DNA from: Aquabacterium sp.
GTDB taxonomy: Bacteria; Pseudomonadota; Gammaproteobacteria; Burkholderiales; Burkholderiaceae_C
Assembly (NCBI GenBank): GCA_030654555.1
Contig: JAURXG010000059.1
Location: 1-9,064, forward strand
DNA length: 9,064 bases
Direction: 5' to 3'
Shown here: positions 1-7,487 of the stretch, piece by piece
Position numbering within the stretch: the stretch's first letter is position 1
Layout: the number at the start of each line of letters is the position of its first letter
Position numbers and translations under genes: made by a program
The notes under the pieces: generated by a model
Told to the model about the DNA's origin: nothing
What the model saw: the letters and a program-made list of their open reading frames with translations, nothing else
Databases searched by the model: none

Positions 1-2081
1 AGCAGGACGGCGACCGCTACATCGAGATCTGGAACAACGTCTTCATGCAGTTCAACCGCACCGAAGACGGTGTGATGCACCCGCTGCCCAAGCCCAGCGT
101 GGACACCGGCATGGGCCTGGAGCGCCTGGCCGCGGTGCTGCAGCATGTGCACAGCAACTATCAGATCGATCTGTTCGTGCACCTGCTGGCCGCGGCGAAG
201 GCGGCCGTCGACGTGGCCGCCGGCGGTGGTGAGTCTGCGTCCGCCGCCGCGAACGGCGGCGGGTGCGACAAGGACTCCCCGTCGCTGAAGGTCATCGCCG
301 ACCACATCCGCGCCTGCACCTTCACCATCGTCGACGGCGTGATCCCGGGCAACGAGGGCCGCGGCTACGTGCTGCGCCGCATCGCCCGCCGCGCCATCCG
401 CCACGGCTACAAGCTGGGCGCGCGCAAGCCCTTCTTCCACACGCTGGTGACGCCGCTGGCCGCCGAGATGGGCGAGGCCTACCCCGAGCTGCGGCGCGAG
501 ATGGCGCGTGCCACCGCGGTGCTCAAGACCGAGGAGGAGCGCTTCTTCCAGACCATCCACCACGGCATGGAGATCCTGGAGACGGCGCTGGCGGCGATGC
601 AGACGTCGGGCACGAAGCAGATCGACGGCGACACCGCCTTCAAGCTGCACGACACCTTCGGCTTCCCCGTAGATCTGACCGGCGACGTCTGCCGCGAACG
701 TGGTGTCACCGTCGACGAGGCCGGCTTCAACGCGGCGATGAACCGCCAGCGTGAGCAAGCGCGTGCGTCGGCCAAGTTCAAGATGGCCGCCGGGCTGGCC
801 TACGAGGGCACGCCCACCACCTTCCACGGCTACGAGCACCTGCAGTGCGAGACCTCCAAGGTCACCGCGCTGTACGTCGACGGCGCCGCGGTGCCCAGCG
901 TGAAGGCCGGCGACGACTGCGTGATCGTGCTCGACCACACGCCGTTCTACGCCGAGAGCGGGGGCCAGGCCGGTGATTCGGGCGAGCTGCGCAACGCCGT
1001 GGCCCGTGTGCTGGTGGAAGACACCACCAAGATCCAGGCCGACGTGTTCGGCCACCAGGGCCGGGTGGTGGAGGGCAGCATCGCCGTGGGCGACAGCCTG
1101 GCCGCCAAGGTCGATGCCGAGCAGCGCGCCAAGACCGTGCGCAACCACAGCGCCACGCACCTGATGCACAAGGCGCTTCGCGAGGTGCTGGGCGGCCATG
1201 TGCAGCAGAAGGGCTCGCTGGTCAACGCCGATCGCACGCGCTTCGACTTCGCCCACAACGCCCCGATGGACGACGCGCAGATCCGCCGCGTCGAGGCCAT
1301 CGTCAACGCCGAGATCCTGGCCAACGCGGCCGCCAGCGCGCAGGTGATGGCGCTGGACGACGCGCAGAAGAGCGGCGCGATGATGCTGTTCGGCGAGAAG
1401 TACGGCGAGACGGTGCGCGTGCTGACCATCGGCAGCAGCAAGGAGCTGTGCGGCGGCACCCATGTGCAGCGCACCGGCGACATCGGCCTGTTCAAGATCG
1501 TTGCCGAGAGCGGCGTGGCCGCCGGCATCCGCCGCGTCGAAGCGGTGACCGGCGACAACGCGCTGGCCTACCTGCAGTCGCTGGAAGACACGGTAGGCAC
1601 GGTGTCGGGCGCGCTGAAGGCCACGCCGGCCGAATTGCCCGCGCGGCTGGGCGCGGTGCTCGACCAGGTGCGCGCGCTCGAGAAGGAAGTGGCCGCGCTC
1701 AAGGGCAAGCTGGCCTCGGCACAAGGCGACGAGCTGCTGGCCCAGGCGGTCGACGTCAACGGCGTCAAGGTCCTGGCCGCCGTGCTGAACGGCGCCGATG
1801 CCAAGACCTTGCGCGACACCATGGACAAGCTCAAGGACAAGCTCAAGAGCGCGGCCATCGTGCTGGCGGTGGTCGACGGCGACAAGGTGCAGTTGGCGGC
1901 CGGTGTCACCAGCGACCGCACGGCCAAGCTCAAGGCCGGCGAGCTGGTCAACTTCGTCGCCCAGCAGGTGGGCGGCAAGGGCGGCGGCAAGCCCGACCTG
2001 GCCATGGCCGGTGGCACCGATGCCGCGCAGCTGCCGAAGGCCCTGGCCTCGGTGGCCGGCTGGGTGGCCGAACGCGCCTGA
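1..2081 (+). CDS. alaS: Alanyl-tRNA synthetase, 5' end outside window
   Basis: Cytoplasmic class II synthetase that charges tRNA-Ala with alanine and hydrolyses mischarged Ser/Gly-tRNA. The frame is open from base 3, reading QDGDRYIEIWNNVFMQFNR, so the ATG at 45 is internal; about 692 residues are visible against roughly 875 for the family, leaving the first part of the catalytic domain outside. Visible in order: class II motif 3 (DTGMGLERL, near 102-125); the tRNA-recognition region (VIADHIRACTF and NEGRGYVLRRI); the editing domain with HSATH (1146-1160) and CGGTH (1449-1463), whose His/Cys residues bind zinc in the family; a coiled region rich in Lys/Glu (about 1660-1730); and the C-terminal DHHA1/C-Ala domain with GGKGGGKPDLAMAGG (about 1971-2015). 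An unusual Ala/Gly-rich stretch lies at about 207-279. The gene is followed by a hairpin and a convergent small gene. Identification is secure. Confidence 0.98.
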   Translation, partial: QDGDRYIEIWNNVFMQFNRTEDGVMHPLPKPSVDTGMGLERLAAVLQHVHSNYQIDLFVHLLAAAKAAVDVAAGGGESASAAANGGGCDKDSPSLKVIADHIRACTFTIVDGVIPGNEGRGYVLRRIARRAIRHGYKLGARKPFFHTLVTPLAAEMGEAYPELRREMARATAVLKTEEERFFQTIHHGMEILETALAAMQTSGTKQIDGDTAFKLHDTFGFPVDLTGDVCRERGVTVDEAGFNAAMNRQREQARASAKFKMAAGLAYEGTPTTFHGYEHLQCETSKVTALYVDGAAVPSVKAGDDCVIVLDHTPFYAESGGQAGDSGELRNAVARVLVEDTTKIQADVFGHQGRVVEGSIAVGDSLAAKVDAEQRAKTVRNHSATHLMHKALREVLGGHVQQKGSLVNADRTRFDFAHNAPMDDAQIRRVEAIVNAEILANAAASAQVMALDDAQKSGAMMLFGEKYGETVRVLTIGSSKELCGGTHVQRTGDIGLFKIVAESGVAAGIRRVEAVTGDNALAYLQSLEDTVGTVSGALKATPAELPARLGAVLDQVRALEKEVAALKGKLASAQGDELLAQAVDVNGVKVLAAVLNGADAKTLRDTMDKLKDKLKSAAIVLAVVDGDKVQLAAGVTSDRTAKLKAGELVNFVAQQVGGKGGGKPDLAMAGGTDAAQLPKALASVAGWVAERA

Positions 2082-2101
2082 CCCCCGCGCGACGCGGCAC
2101 C

Positions 2102-2125
2102 ACGGGCGCCTGCGGGCGCCCGTTT
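2102..2125 (+). terminator. Hairpin between alaS and the convergent small gene
   Basis: A perfect 9-bp stem (ACGGGCGCC at 2102-2110, GGCGCCCGT at 2115-2123) with a TGCG loop lies 20 bases after the alaS stop. It is followed by only a short T run (gtttcaatt), so as an intrinsic terminator it is GC-strong but U-poor. Because it sits between converging genes it may stop transcription from both sides; the minus-strand side has no T run. Confidence 0.65.
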
Positions 2126-2132
2126 CAATTCG

Positions 2133-2405
2133 TCAGGCCAGCCCGCGCTCCAGCAGCTCGACCATCAGCGCGTTGATGCCGCCGGCGTGCTGGTCGGCCC
2201 GCTCGCGCAGGCGCTGCGCCAGCGGCGCTGGCAGCTTGCAGGCGAAGGCCACCAGGCCGGCTTCGGCATCGAGGCGGCGCTGGGCCTTGCGGTCGGGCAG
2301 GGCGGCGGCTTCCTGCGCAAAGCGACCGGGCACGCCGGCACGCTTGCGTTGGCCTTCGAGCTTGCTTTCGAGTTGGCGTACCAGGTCGGTCTTCTTGAAG
2401 CTCAT
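2133..2405 (-). CDS. Small hypothetical protein with a ribbon-helix-helix-like C-terminus
   Basis: A 90-residue protein starting MSFKKTDLVRQLESKLEGQR. I chose the ATG at 2405 because the upstream extension of this frame runs backwards through the acetyltransferase gene and looks like noise. The N-terminal half is charged (Lys/Arg/Gln-rich, no cysteine pairs, no signal peptide). The C-terminal part, about residues 51-90, reads as a beta strand (LVAFACKLP), a helix (APLAQRLRERA), a turn and a second helix (INALMVELLERGL), the order seen in Arc/MetJ ribbon-helix-helix proteins. From memory, similar short proteins of unknown role occur in Burkholderiales. It converges on alaS and diverges from the acetyltransferase gene, with a palindrome in the gap. 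No clear Shine-Dalgarno sequence precedes the start. DNA binding is inferred, not shown. Confidence 0.75.
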   Translation of the reverse strand: MSFKKTDLVRQLESKLEGQRKRAGVPGRFAQEAAALPDRKAQRRLDAEAGLVAFACKLPAPLAQRLRERADQHAGGINALMVELLERGLA

Positions 2406-2430
2406 GGCGGTCTGCGATTCTGCGGTGTTT

Positions 2431-2446
2431 GACAATCGGCATTGTC
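2431..2446. promoter_or_regulatory. Palindromic divergent promoter or operator
   Basis: The perfect dyad GACAAT-CGGC-ATTGTC lies in the 84-base gap between two divergent genes. Each arm read outward on its own strand is GACAAT, four of six matches to the -10 consensus TATAAT. Plus-strand start would fall near 2443, giving a leader of about 47 bases with AGGGAGG (2477-2483) before the acetyltransferase ATG; minus-strand start would fall near 2434, about 29 bases before the small gene. TTGACA (2429-2434) overlaps the left arm but has no -10 at proper spacing. No convincing -35 is seen for either arm. It may be a bidirectional promoter, an operator, or both. Confidence 0.45.
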
Positions 2447-2489
2447 GTTCACTGCCGCGGCGCACCGATGTGCCGCAGGGAGGCCCGCC

Positions 2490-3068
2490 ATGAACCCCTT
2501 GCCTGCTGCCCCCGTTGCCCCCGTCACCATCCGCCGCGCCGTGGCGTCCGATGCCGCGGCCTTCGCCCGCACCATGGGCCATCCCGAGGTGCTGCCCAAC
2601 CTGATGCAGGTGCCCTACACCAGCGAGGCCTTGTGGCAGGCACACCTGGCCGAGAGCCTGGCGCCGGGCAAGGGCCACCTGATCCTGGTGGCCGAGCGGC
2701 CGGATGCGCATGGCGCGCTGCAGGTGGTGGCCAATGCCGGCCTGCACCCCGCCAATGCGCAGCTGCGCCGCCGCCACGTGATGAGCCTGGGCATCGCGGT
2801 GCAGCCCGAGGCACAGGGGCAGGGCGTGGGCCGGGCGCTGATGCAGGCGCTGTGCGACTGGGCCGACCACTGGGGCCAGGTGCTGCGCATCGAGCTGACG
2901 GTGTTCGCCGACAACCAGCGCGCCATCACGCTCTACGAACGGCTGGGCTTCGTCAAGGAGGGCCGGCACCGGGGCTTTGCGCTGCGCGAGGGCCGCTACG
3001 CCGACGCCTACTCGATGGCGCGCCTGCACCCCGATCCACCACGTTGGGACGACCCGCCACGCGTCTGA
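2490..3068 (+). CDS. yhhY: GNAT amino-acid N-acetyltransferase, YhhY/AaaT-like
   Basis: A 192-residue cytoplasmic acyl-CoA-dependent N-acetyltransferase. The ATG at 2490 is preceded by AGGGAGG (2477-2483) with six bases between; a TTG further upstream at 2442 falls inside the palindrome and is rejected. The fold is visible: N-terminal VTIRRAVASDAAAF (12-25), beta strand MSLGIAV (98-104), acetyl-CoA loop Q109-GQ-G112-V-G114, and the C-terminal block IELTVFADNQRAITLYERLG (134-153) followed by GFALREGRYADAYSMARL. These blocks, plus HPEVLPNLMQVPYTSEALWQ near 31-50, match what I remember of E. coli YhhY (AaaT), described as acetylating L-phenylalanine and L-methionine. The GNAT call is firm; the exact substrate is not shown. 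The tail (PDPPRWDDPPRV) is Pro/Asp-rich and probably disordered. Confidence 0.92.
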   Translation: MNPLPAAPVAPVTIRRAVASDAAAFARTMGHPEVLPNLMQVPYTSEALWQAHLAESLAPGKGHLILVAERPDAHGALQVVANAGLHPANAQLRRRHVMSLGIAVQPEAQGQGVGRALMQALCDWADHWGQVLRIELTVFADNQRAITLYERLGFVKEGRHRGFALREGRYADAYSMARLHPDPPRWDDPPRV

Positions 3069-3102
3069 GTGGCCGATCAAGGGTCGCGCCGCGCAGGCGC
3101 GC

Positions 3103-3108
3103 GACAAT
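3103..3108 (+). promoter_or_regulatory. Possible -10 element upstream of the UPF0149 gene
   Basis: GACAAT lies inside GCGACAATCCG (3101-3111), an 11-base string that recurs exactly at 6300-6310 in front of the oxygenase gene. A start near 3115 would give a leader of about 63 bases. A small GC stem (CGCGCC 3085-3090 with GGCGCG 3096-3101) lies just upstream. No good -35 is seen. Confidence 0.4.
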
Positions 3109-3177
3109 CCGCCCTTCGCCTGACGCGGCCCCGTCCCCGTTCCCTGGCCTTCCAACCCCAACCCCCCGGAGCCGCCC

Positions 3178-3948
<771 letters not shown>

Positions 3949-3979
3949 AGGCCGCCCAGCCCCTCGCGACCCCCTGCGC

Positions 3980-3985
3980 TACATT
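3980..3985 (+). promoter_or_regulatory. Possible -10 element placed for leaderless coaBC
   Basis: TACATT matches four of six bases of TATAAT. Its last base lies 8 bases before the A of the coaBC ATG, so the predicted start of transcription coincides with the start codon or one base before it. No Shine-Dalgarno sequence is present between 3965 and 3992. No -35 box is evident. Confidence 0.4.
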
Positions 3986-3992
3986 GCCCGCC

Positions 3993-5237
3993 ATGTCGAT
4001 CCCCGTCCCCCATCCCACGCTGCCGCTGGGCGGCCGCCACATCGTGCTCGGCCTGTCCGGCGGCATCGCCTGCTTCAAATCCGCCGAGCTGGTGCGCGAG
4101 CTGACCCGCGCCGGCGCCAGCGTGCAGGTGGTGATGACCGAGGCGGCCTGCCAGTTCATCACGCCGGTGACGATGCAGGCGCTGTCGGGCCAGCCGGTGG
4201 CGCTGAGCCAGTGGGATGCACGCGAGCCCAACAACATGGCACACATCAACCTCAGCCGCGAGGCCGATGCGATCCTGGTGGCGCCGGCCTCGGCCGACTT
4301 CATCGCCAAGCTGGCGCAGGGTCGGGCGGACGAACTGCTGTCGCTGCTGTGCCTGGCCCGGCCGCATGCCGCCGCAGACCAGCCCTGCCCGCTGCTGCTG
4401 GCCCCGGCGATGAACCGCGAGATGTGGGCCCACCCGGCCACCCAGCGCAATGCCACGCAGGTGGTGGCCGACGGCGCCACGCTGCTGGGCCCCGGCAGCG
4501 GCGACCAGGCCTGCGGCGAGGTGGGCGATGGCCGCATGCTCGAGGCCGTGGAGTTGCGTGACGAACTGATCGCCTTCTTCCAGCCCAAGCTGCTGGCCGG
4601 CAAGCGCCTGCTGATCACCGCCGGCCCCACCTACGAGGCCATCGATCCGGTGCGCGGCATCACCAACCTGTCGTCGGGCAAGATGGGTTTCGCGATCGCC
4701 CGCGCGGCGCAGGAGGCAGGCGCCCAGGTGACGCTGGTGGCCGGCCCGGTGCACCTGCCCACCCCGCGTGGCGTGCGCCGCATCGATGTGCGCAGCGCGC
4801 TGCAGATGCACGACGCGGTGCTGCCACTGGCGCCGGCGCACGACGTGTTCGTGGCCACCGCGGCCGTGGCCGACTGGCGGCCGGCCAACGCATCGGGCGA
4901 GAAGATCAAGAAGGACGGCTCGGGCGCGGTGCCGGCCATCGGCTTCACCGAGAACCCCGACATCCTGGCGACGGTGGCTCGGCTGCCCGATCGCCCCTAT
5001 TGCGTCGGCTTTGCCGCCGAGAGCCACGACCTGGCCCGCCATGCGCGCGAGAAGCGGCTGCGCAAGAACGTGCCGCTGATCGTCGGCAACCTCGGGCCGG
5101 CCACCTTCGGCCGCGACGACAACACGCTGCTGCTGGTCGACGCCGACGGCGAGCGTGAACTGGCCACCGCCGACAAGCTGAGCCTGGCGCGTGAGCTGGT
5201 GCGCGAGATCGCGCAGCGCCTGGGCCGCCAGCCATGA
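3993..5237 (+). CDS. coaBC: Bifunctional PPC decarboxylase / phosphopantothenate-cysteine ligase
   Basis: A 414-residue enzyme for steps 2 and 3 of coenzyme A synthesis: CoaB joins cysteine to 4'-phosphopantothenate using CTP, then the FMN enzyme CoaC decarboxylates the product to 4'-phosphopantetheine. CoaC, residues about 14-195, shows the flavin segment GLSGGIACFKSAELV (20-34), the active-site His in AHINLS (H84), PAMNREMW (138-145) and the catalytic cysteine in QACGEVGDGRM (C174). CoaB, about 204-414, shows ITAGPTYEAIDPVRGITNLS (208-227, with R221 and N225), AAVADWRP, the lysine motif EKIKK (303-307) and VGFAAES (338-344). Length is normal for the family. The ATG at 3993 is preferred because homology begins about 14 residues later and no in-frame start fits better; the open frame upstream is a shadow of the UPF0149 gene. 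Its stop overlaps dut, so the two are co-transcribed. Confidence 0.98.
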   Translation: MSIPVPHPTLPLGGRHIVLGLSGGIACFKSAELVRELTRAGASVQVVMTEAACQFITPVTMQALSGQPVALSQWDAREPNNMAHINLSREADAILVAPASADFIAKLAQGRADELLSLLCLARPHAAADQPCPLLLAPAMNREMWAHPATQRNATQVVADGATLLGPGSGDQACGEVGDGRMLEAVELRDELIAFFQPKLLAGKRLLITAGPTYEAIDPVRGITNLSSGKMGFAIARAAQEAGAQVTLVAGPVHLPTPRGVRRIDVRSALQMHDAVLPLAPAHDVFVATAAVADWRPANASGEKIKKDGSGAVPAIGFTENPDILATVARLPDRPYCVGFAAESHDLARHAREKRLRKNVPLIVGNLGPATFGRDDNTLLLVDADGERELATADKLSLARELVREIAQRLGRQP

Positions 5238-5683
5238 CGCCCATCGACCTGAAGGTGCTCGATGCGCGCATGGCCGCGCATCTGCCGAGTTATGCCACGC
5301 CCGGCAGCGCCGGCCTCGATCTGCGCGCCTGCCTGGATGAGACGCTGCTGATCGAGCCCGGCCAGACCGTGCTGATCCCCACCGGGCTGGCGGTGCACAT
5401 CGCCGACCCGGGGCTGGCCGCGATGATCCTGCCGCGCTCGGGCCTGGGCCACAAGCACGGCATCGTGCTGGGCAACCTGGTCGGCCTGATCGACAGCGAC
5501 TACCAGGGCCCGCTGATGGTCAGCTGCTGGAACCGCGGCAGCAAGGCGTTCGCCATCGCGCCGATGGAGCGCATCGCGCAGATGGTGATCGTGCCGGTGG
5601 TGCAGGCCGAGTTCCGCGTCGTCGACGACTTCGATGCCTCGTCGCGCGGCGTGGGCGGCTTCGGCTCGACCGGCCAGGCCTGA
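5234..5683 (+). CDS. dut: dUTP diphosphatase (dUTPase)
   Basis: A 149-residue trimeric enzyme that hydrolyses dUTP to dUMP and pyrophosphate, keeping uracil out of DNA and feeding dTMP synthesis. All five family motifs are present: motif 1 GSAGLDLRA (24-32), motif 2 PRSGLGHKHG (67-76), motif 3 GLIDSDYQGPL (84-94, with the catalytic Asp at 87 and the uracil-facing Tyr at 90), motif 4 ERIAQMVIVPV (112-122), and the flexible arm RGVGGFGSTG (138-147). Its ATG shares bases with the coaBC stop (ATGA, 5234-5237) and has no clear Shine-Dalgarno sequence, so translation is probably coupled to coaBC. The coaBC-dut order is common in proteobacteria. It converges on the slyD-like gene. Confidence 0.98.
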   Translation: MTPIDLKVLDARMAAHLPSYATPGSAGLDLRACLDETLLIEPGQTVLIPTGLAVHIADPGLAAMILPRSGLGHKHGIVLGNLVGLIDSDYQGPLMVSCWNRGSKAFAIAPMERIAQMVIVPVVQAEFRVVDDFDASSRGVGGFGSTGQA

Positions 5684-5705
5684 CGCCCAAGGTCTGACCC
5701 GCCAT

Positions 5706-5722
5706 GCGGCGCAGCGCGCCGC
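5706..5722. terminator. GC hairpin between converging dut and slyD-like genes
   Basis: A perfect 7-bp stem (GCGGCGC 5706-5712, GCGCCGC 5716-5722) with an AGC loop fills much of the 39-base gap and abuts the minus-strand stop codon. Neither side has a T run, so it is a weak candidate for intrinsic termination and could instead protect 3' ends. Confidence 0.4.
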
Positions 5723-6244
5723 TCAGTGCAGGTGCTGCGACGGCGGCACCGGCGACAGCAGGCTCACCGCGCCTTCGTCCACCGTCTTTGCCGCGGCCTC
5801 GTCCTCGGTGGCCTGGCGCACCGCGCGCACCGTCACCTTCAGGTTCAGCGCCATGCCGGCCAGCGGGTGGTTGCCGTCCAGCACCACATGCTCGGGGTAG
5901 ATCTCGGTGATGGTGTAGATCAGCGCGGGCGGCATGTCCTGGGTCACGGCCCCTTCGGGCAGGCCGTCGAACTGCATGCCCTCCTCGAGGTGCTCGGGAA
6001 ACACGCTGCGGGCCTCGAAGCACACCAGTTGCGGGTCGTAGTCGCCGAAGCCATGCTCGGGCTCGAGGTGCAGTTCGCATTCGAAGCCGGCGCCTTGGCC
6101 GGCGAGTGCTTCTTCCAGCTTGGGCAGCAGGTCGTCGCCGCCATAGAAGAACTCGACGGGATCGCTCAGTTCGTCGAGCGTGGTGCCTTGGGCATCGGCC
6201 AGCGTCCAGGTGAGGCTGACGACGCAGGGGTCGGTGATCAACAT
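5723..6244 (-). CDS. slyD: SlyD-type FKBP peptidyl-prolyl isomerase
   Basis: A 173-residue cytoplasmic prolyl cis-trans isomerase and folding helper. The FKBP domain is split as in SlyD: residues 1-70 carry FYGGDDLLPKLEEAL (33-47) and the HGFGDYDPQLV block (64-74); the insert-in-flap chaperone segment spans about 72-120; the FKBP fold resumes with LDGNHPLAGMALNLKVTVRA (122-141), diagnostic of the family. There is no long His/Cys metal-binding tail as in E. coli SlyD, only a short end in QHLH, so a metallochaperone role in nickel delivery is less likely. I chose the ATG at 6244 because the FKBP fold begins just after it; no Shine-Dalgarno sequence precedes it, and GATCAT seven bases upstream is a weak -10 candidate. 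It is divergent from the oxygenase gene across a 13-bp inverted repeat. The symbol is by family resemblance. Confidence 0.93.
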   Translation of the reverse strand: MLITDPCVVSLTWTLADAQGTTLDELSDPVEFFYGGDDLLPKLEEALAGQGAGFECELHLEPEHGFGDYDPQLVCFEARSVFPEHLEEGMQFDGLPEGAVTQDMPPALIYTITEIYPEHVVLDGNHPLAGMALNLKVTVRAVRQATEDEAAAKTVDEGAVSLLSPVPPSQHLH

Positions 6245-6262
6245 CAGGGAATGATCGCATAT

Positions 6263-6295
6263 CCGACCCGTCCGCCCGGTGAGCGGACGGGTCGG
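6263..6295. repeat. Perfect 13-bp inverted repeat in a divergent promoter gap
   Basis: The left arm CCGACCCGTCCGC (6263-6275) and right arm GCGGACGGGTCGG (6283-6295) are exact reverse complements around a 7-base spacer (CCGGTGA). It fills nearly half of the 70-base gap between slyD-like and roxA-like starts, and ends seven bases before the roxA -10 candidate, thus covering its -35 region. No T run follows on either strand, so it is not an ordinary terminator. An operator for a dimeric regulator, or insulation of divergent promoters, are both possible. Confidence 0.7.
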
Positions 6296-6301
6296 TGGGG
6301 C

Positions 6302-6307
6302 GACAAT
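6302..6307 (+). promoter_or_regulatory. Possible -10 element placed for leaderless roxA
   Basis: GACAAT inside GCGACAATCCG (6300-6310), identical to 3101-3111. Its last base is 8 bases before the A of the ATG at 6315, the same spacing as at coaBC. No Shine-Dalgarno sequence lies at proper distance; the nearest G-run (6295-6300) ends 14 bases before the ATG and is too far. Confidence 0.45.
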
Positions 6308-6314
6308 CCGGCGC

Positions 6315-7457
6315 ATGGATGTCACCCAACCGATGCCGCTGCTGGGGGGCCTGTCCCCGGCCACGTTCATGCGCCGCCACTGGCAGAAGAAGCCCTTGGT
6401 GGTGCGCCAGGCCTGGCCTGGCGTGCAGCCCCCGATCGGCCGTGCCGAGTTGTTCGACTTGGCCGGTGCCGAGGGCGTCGAGTCGCGCCTGCTCACCGCC
6501 TTCGATGGCGGCTGGAAACTGCGCCACGGGCCGTTGGCGCGCCGTGCGCTGCCGGCGGTCAAGCGGCCGAACTGGACCCTGCTGGTGCAGGGCCTCGATC
6601 TGCAATGGCAGCCGGCGCATCAGATGCTGCAGCCCTTCCGCTTCGTGCCCGAGGCGCGGCTCGACGACCTGATGATCTCGTATGCCACCGATGGCGGCGG
6701 CGTCGGCCCGCACATCGATTCGTACGACGTGTTCCTGCTGCAGGTGCATGGGCAGCGCCGCTGGCGCATCGGCCCGGTGACCGACCGCAGCCTGGTGCCG
6801 GGCCTGCCGGTGCGCATCCTGGCCAACTTCCAGCCCACCGAGGAGCACCTGCTGGAGCCCGGCGACATGCTCTACCTGCCGCCGCTGTGGGGGCATGACG
6901 GCGTGGCCGTGGGCGAGTGCATGACCTGCTCGGTCGGCTTTCGCGCGGCCACCGCCACGACTCTGGCGCAGGAGCTGCTGCACCAGATCGCCGACGACCT
7001 GGAGCCGCCCGAGCCCGATGCCACCGGCCGTGCCGCCGAGGCCATCTACCGCGATGCCGCGCAGGCGGCCACCGCCACACCGGGCCGCCTGCCCGCGAGC
7101 CTGCGCCAGTTCGCGCAAGCCGCGATGCAGCGTGCGCTGCGCGATCCGAAGGCGCTCGACCGGGCGCTGGGTGTGCTGATGACCGAGCCCAAGCCGCAGG
7201 TGTGGTTCGAGGCTGGCACGCCGCTGCCGGCCGGCGCGGGCGTGGTGCTCGATCGCCGCAGCCGCATGGCCTACGACGACCGGCATGTGTTCATCAACGG
7301 CGAGGCCTTCGTGGCCGCCGGGCGCGACGCCCGCTTGATGCGTGCGCTGGCGGACCAGCGCCATCTGGCGGCCGCTGAGGTGGCTCGCCTGAGCGACGGC
7401 GCCAGGGCCTTGCTGGACGACTGGGCCGACGCCGGCTGGGTGCTGGCCGACGCCTGA
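6315..7457 (+). CDS. roxA: JmjC-domain ribosomal oxygenase, RoxA/YcfD-like
   Basis: A 380-residue Fe(II)/2-oxoglutarate oxygenase. In E. coli the homologue YcfD (RoxA) hydroxylates an arginine of ribosomal protein L16; the same target is inferred here. The JmjC cupin core is clear: DGGGVGPHIDSYDVFLLQVH (126-145) carries the iron ligands H133 and D135, and LPPLWGHDGVAV (188-199) carries the third ligand H194, followed by CSVGFRA (205-211). Spacing between the first and third ligands is 61 residues, close to E. coli. The N-terminal WQKKPLVVRQ (23-32) is also typical. The C-terminal third, from about 215, is the helical dimerisation part plus a winged-helix-like end in this family. A GTG at 6279 in frame lies inside the inverted repeat and gives an unrelated N-terminus, so the ATG at 6315 is preferred. 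The next gene follows after 30 bases and is probably in the same operon. Confidence 0.95.
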   Translation: MDVTQPMPLLGGLSPATFMRRHWQKKPLVVRQAWPGVQPPIGRAELFDLAGAEGVESRLLTAFDGGWKLRHGPLARRALPAVKRPNWTLLVQGLDLQWQPAHQMLQPFRFVPEARLDDLMISYATDGGGVGPHIDSYDVFLLQVHGQRRWRIGPVTDRSLVPGLPVRILANFQPTEEHLLEPGDMLYLPPLWGHDGVAVGECMTCSVGFRAATATTLAQELLHQIADDLEPPEPDATGRAAEAIYRDAAQAATATPGRLPASLRQFAQAAMQRALRDPKALDRALGVLMTEPKPQVWFEAGTPLPAGAGVVLDRRSRMAYDDRHVFINGEAFVAAGRDARLMRALADQRHLAAAEVARLSDGARALLDDWADAGWVLADA

Positions 7458-7487
7458 CCGGCTGCCAAGCGCGCCTGGAGGACCACG

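Noticed and set aside
2429..2434. TTGACA as a perfect -35 box for the acetyltransferase gene.
   Set aside because: No -10-like hexamer is found 16-18 bases downstream (GC-rich sequence there); the match is more likely a by-product of the GACAAT palindrome.
6279..6314. GTG at 6279 as the roxA start, adding 12 residues.
   Set aside because: It falls in the loop of the 13-bp inverted repeat, has no ribosome-binding site, and the added residues do not resemble the family.
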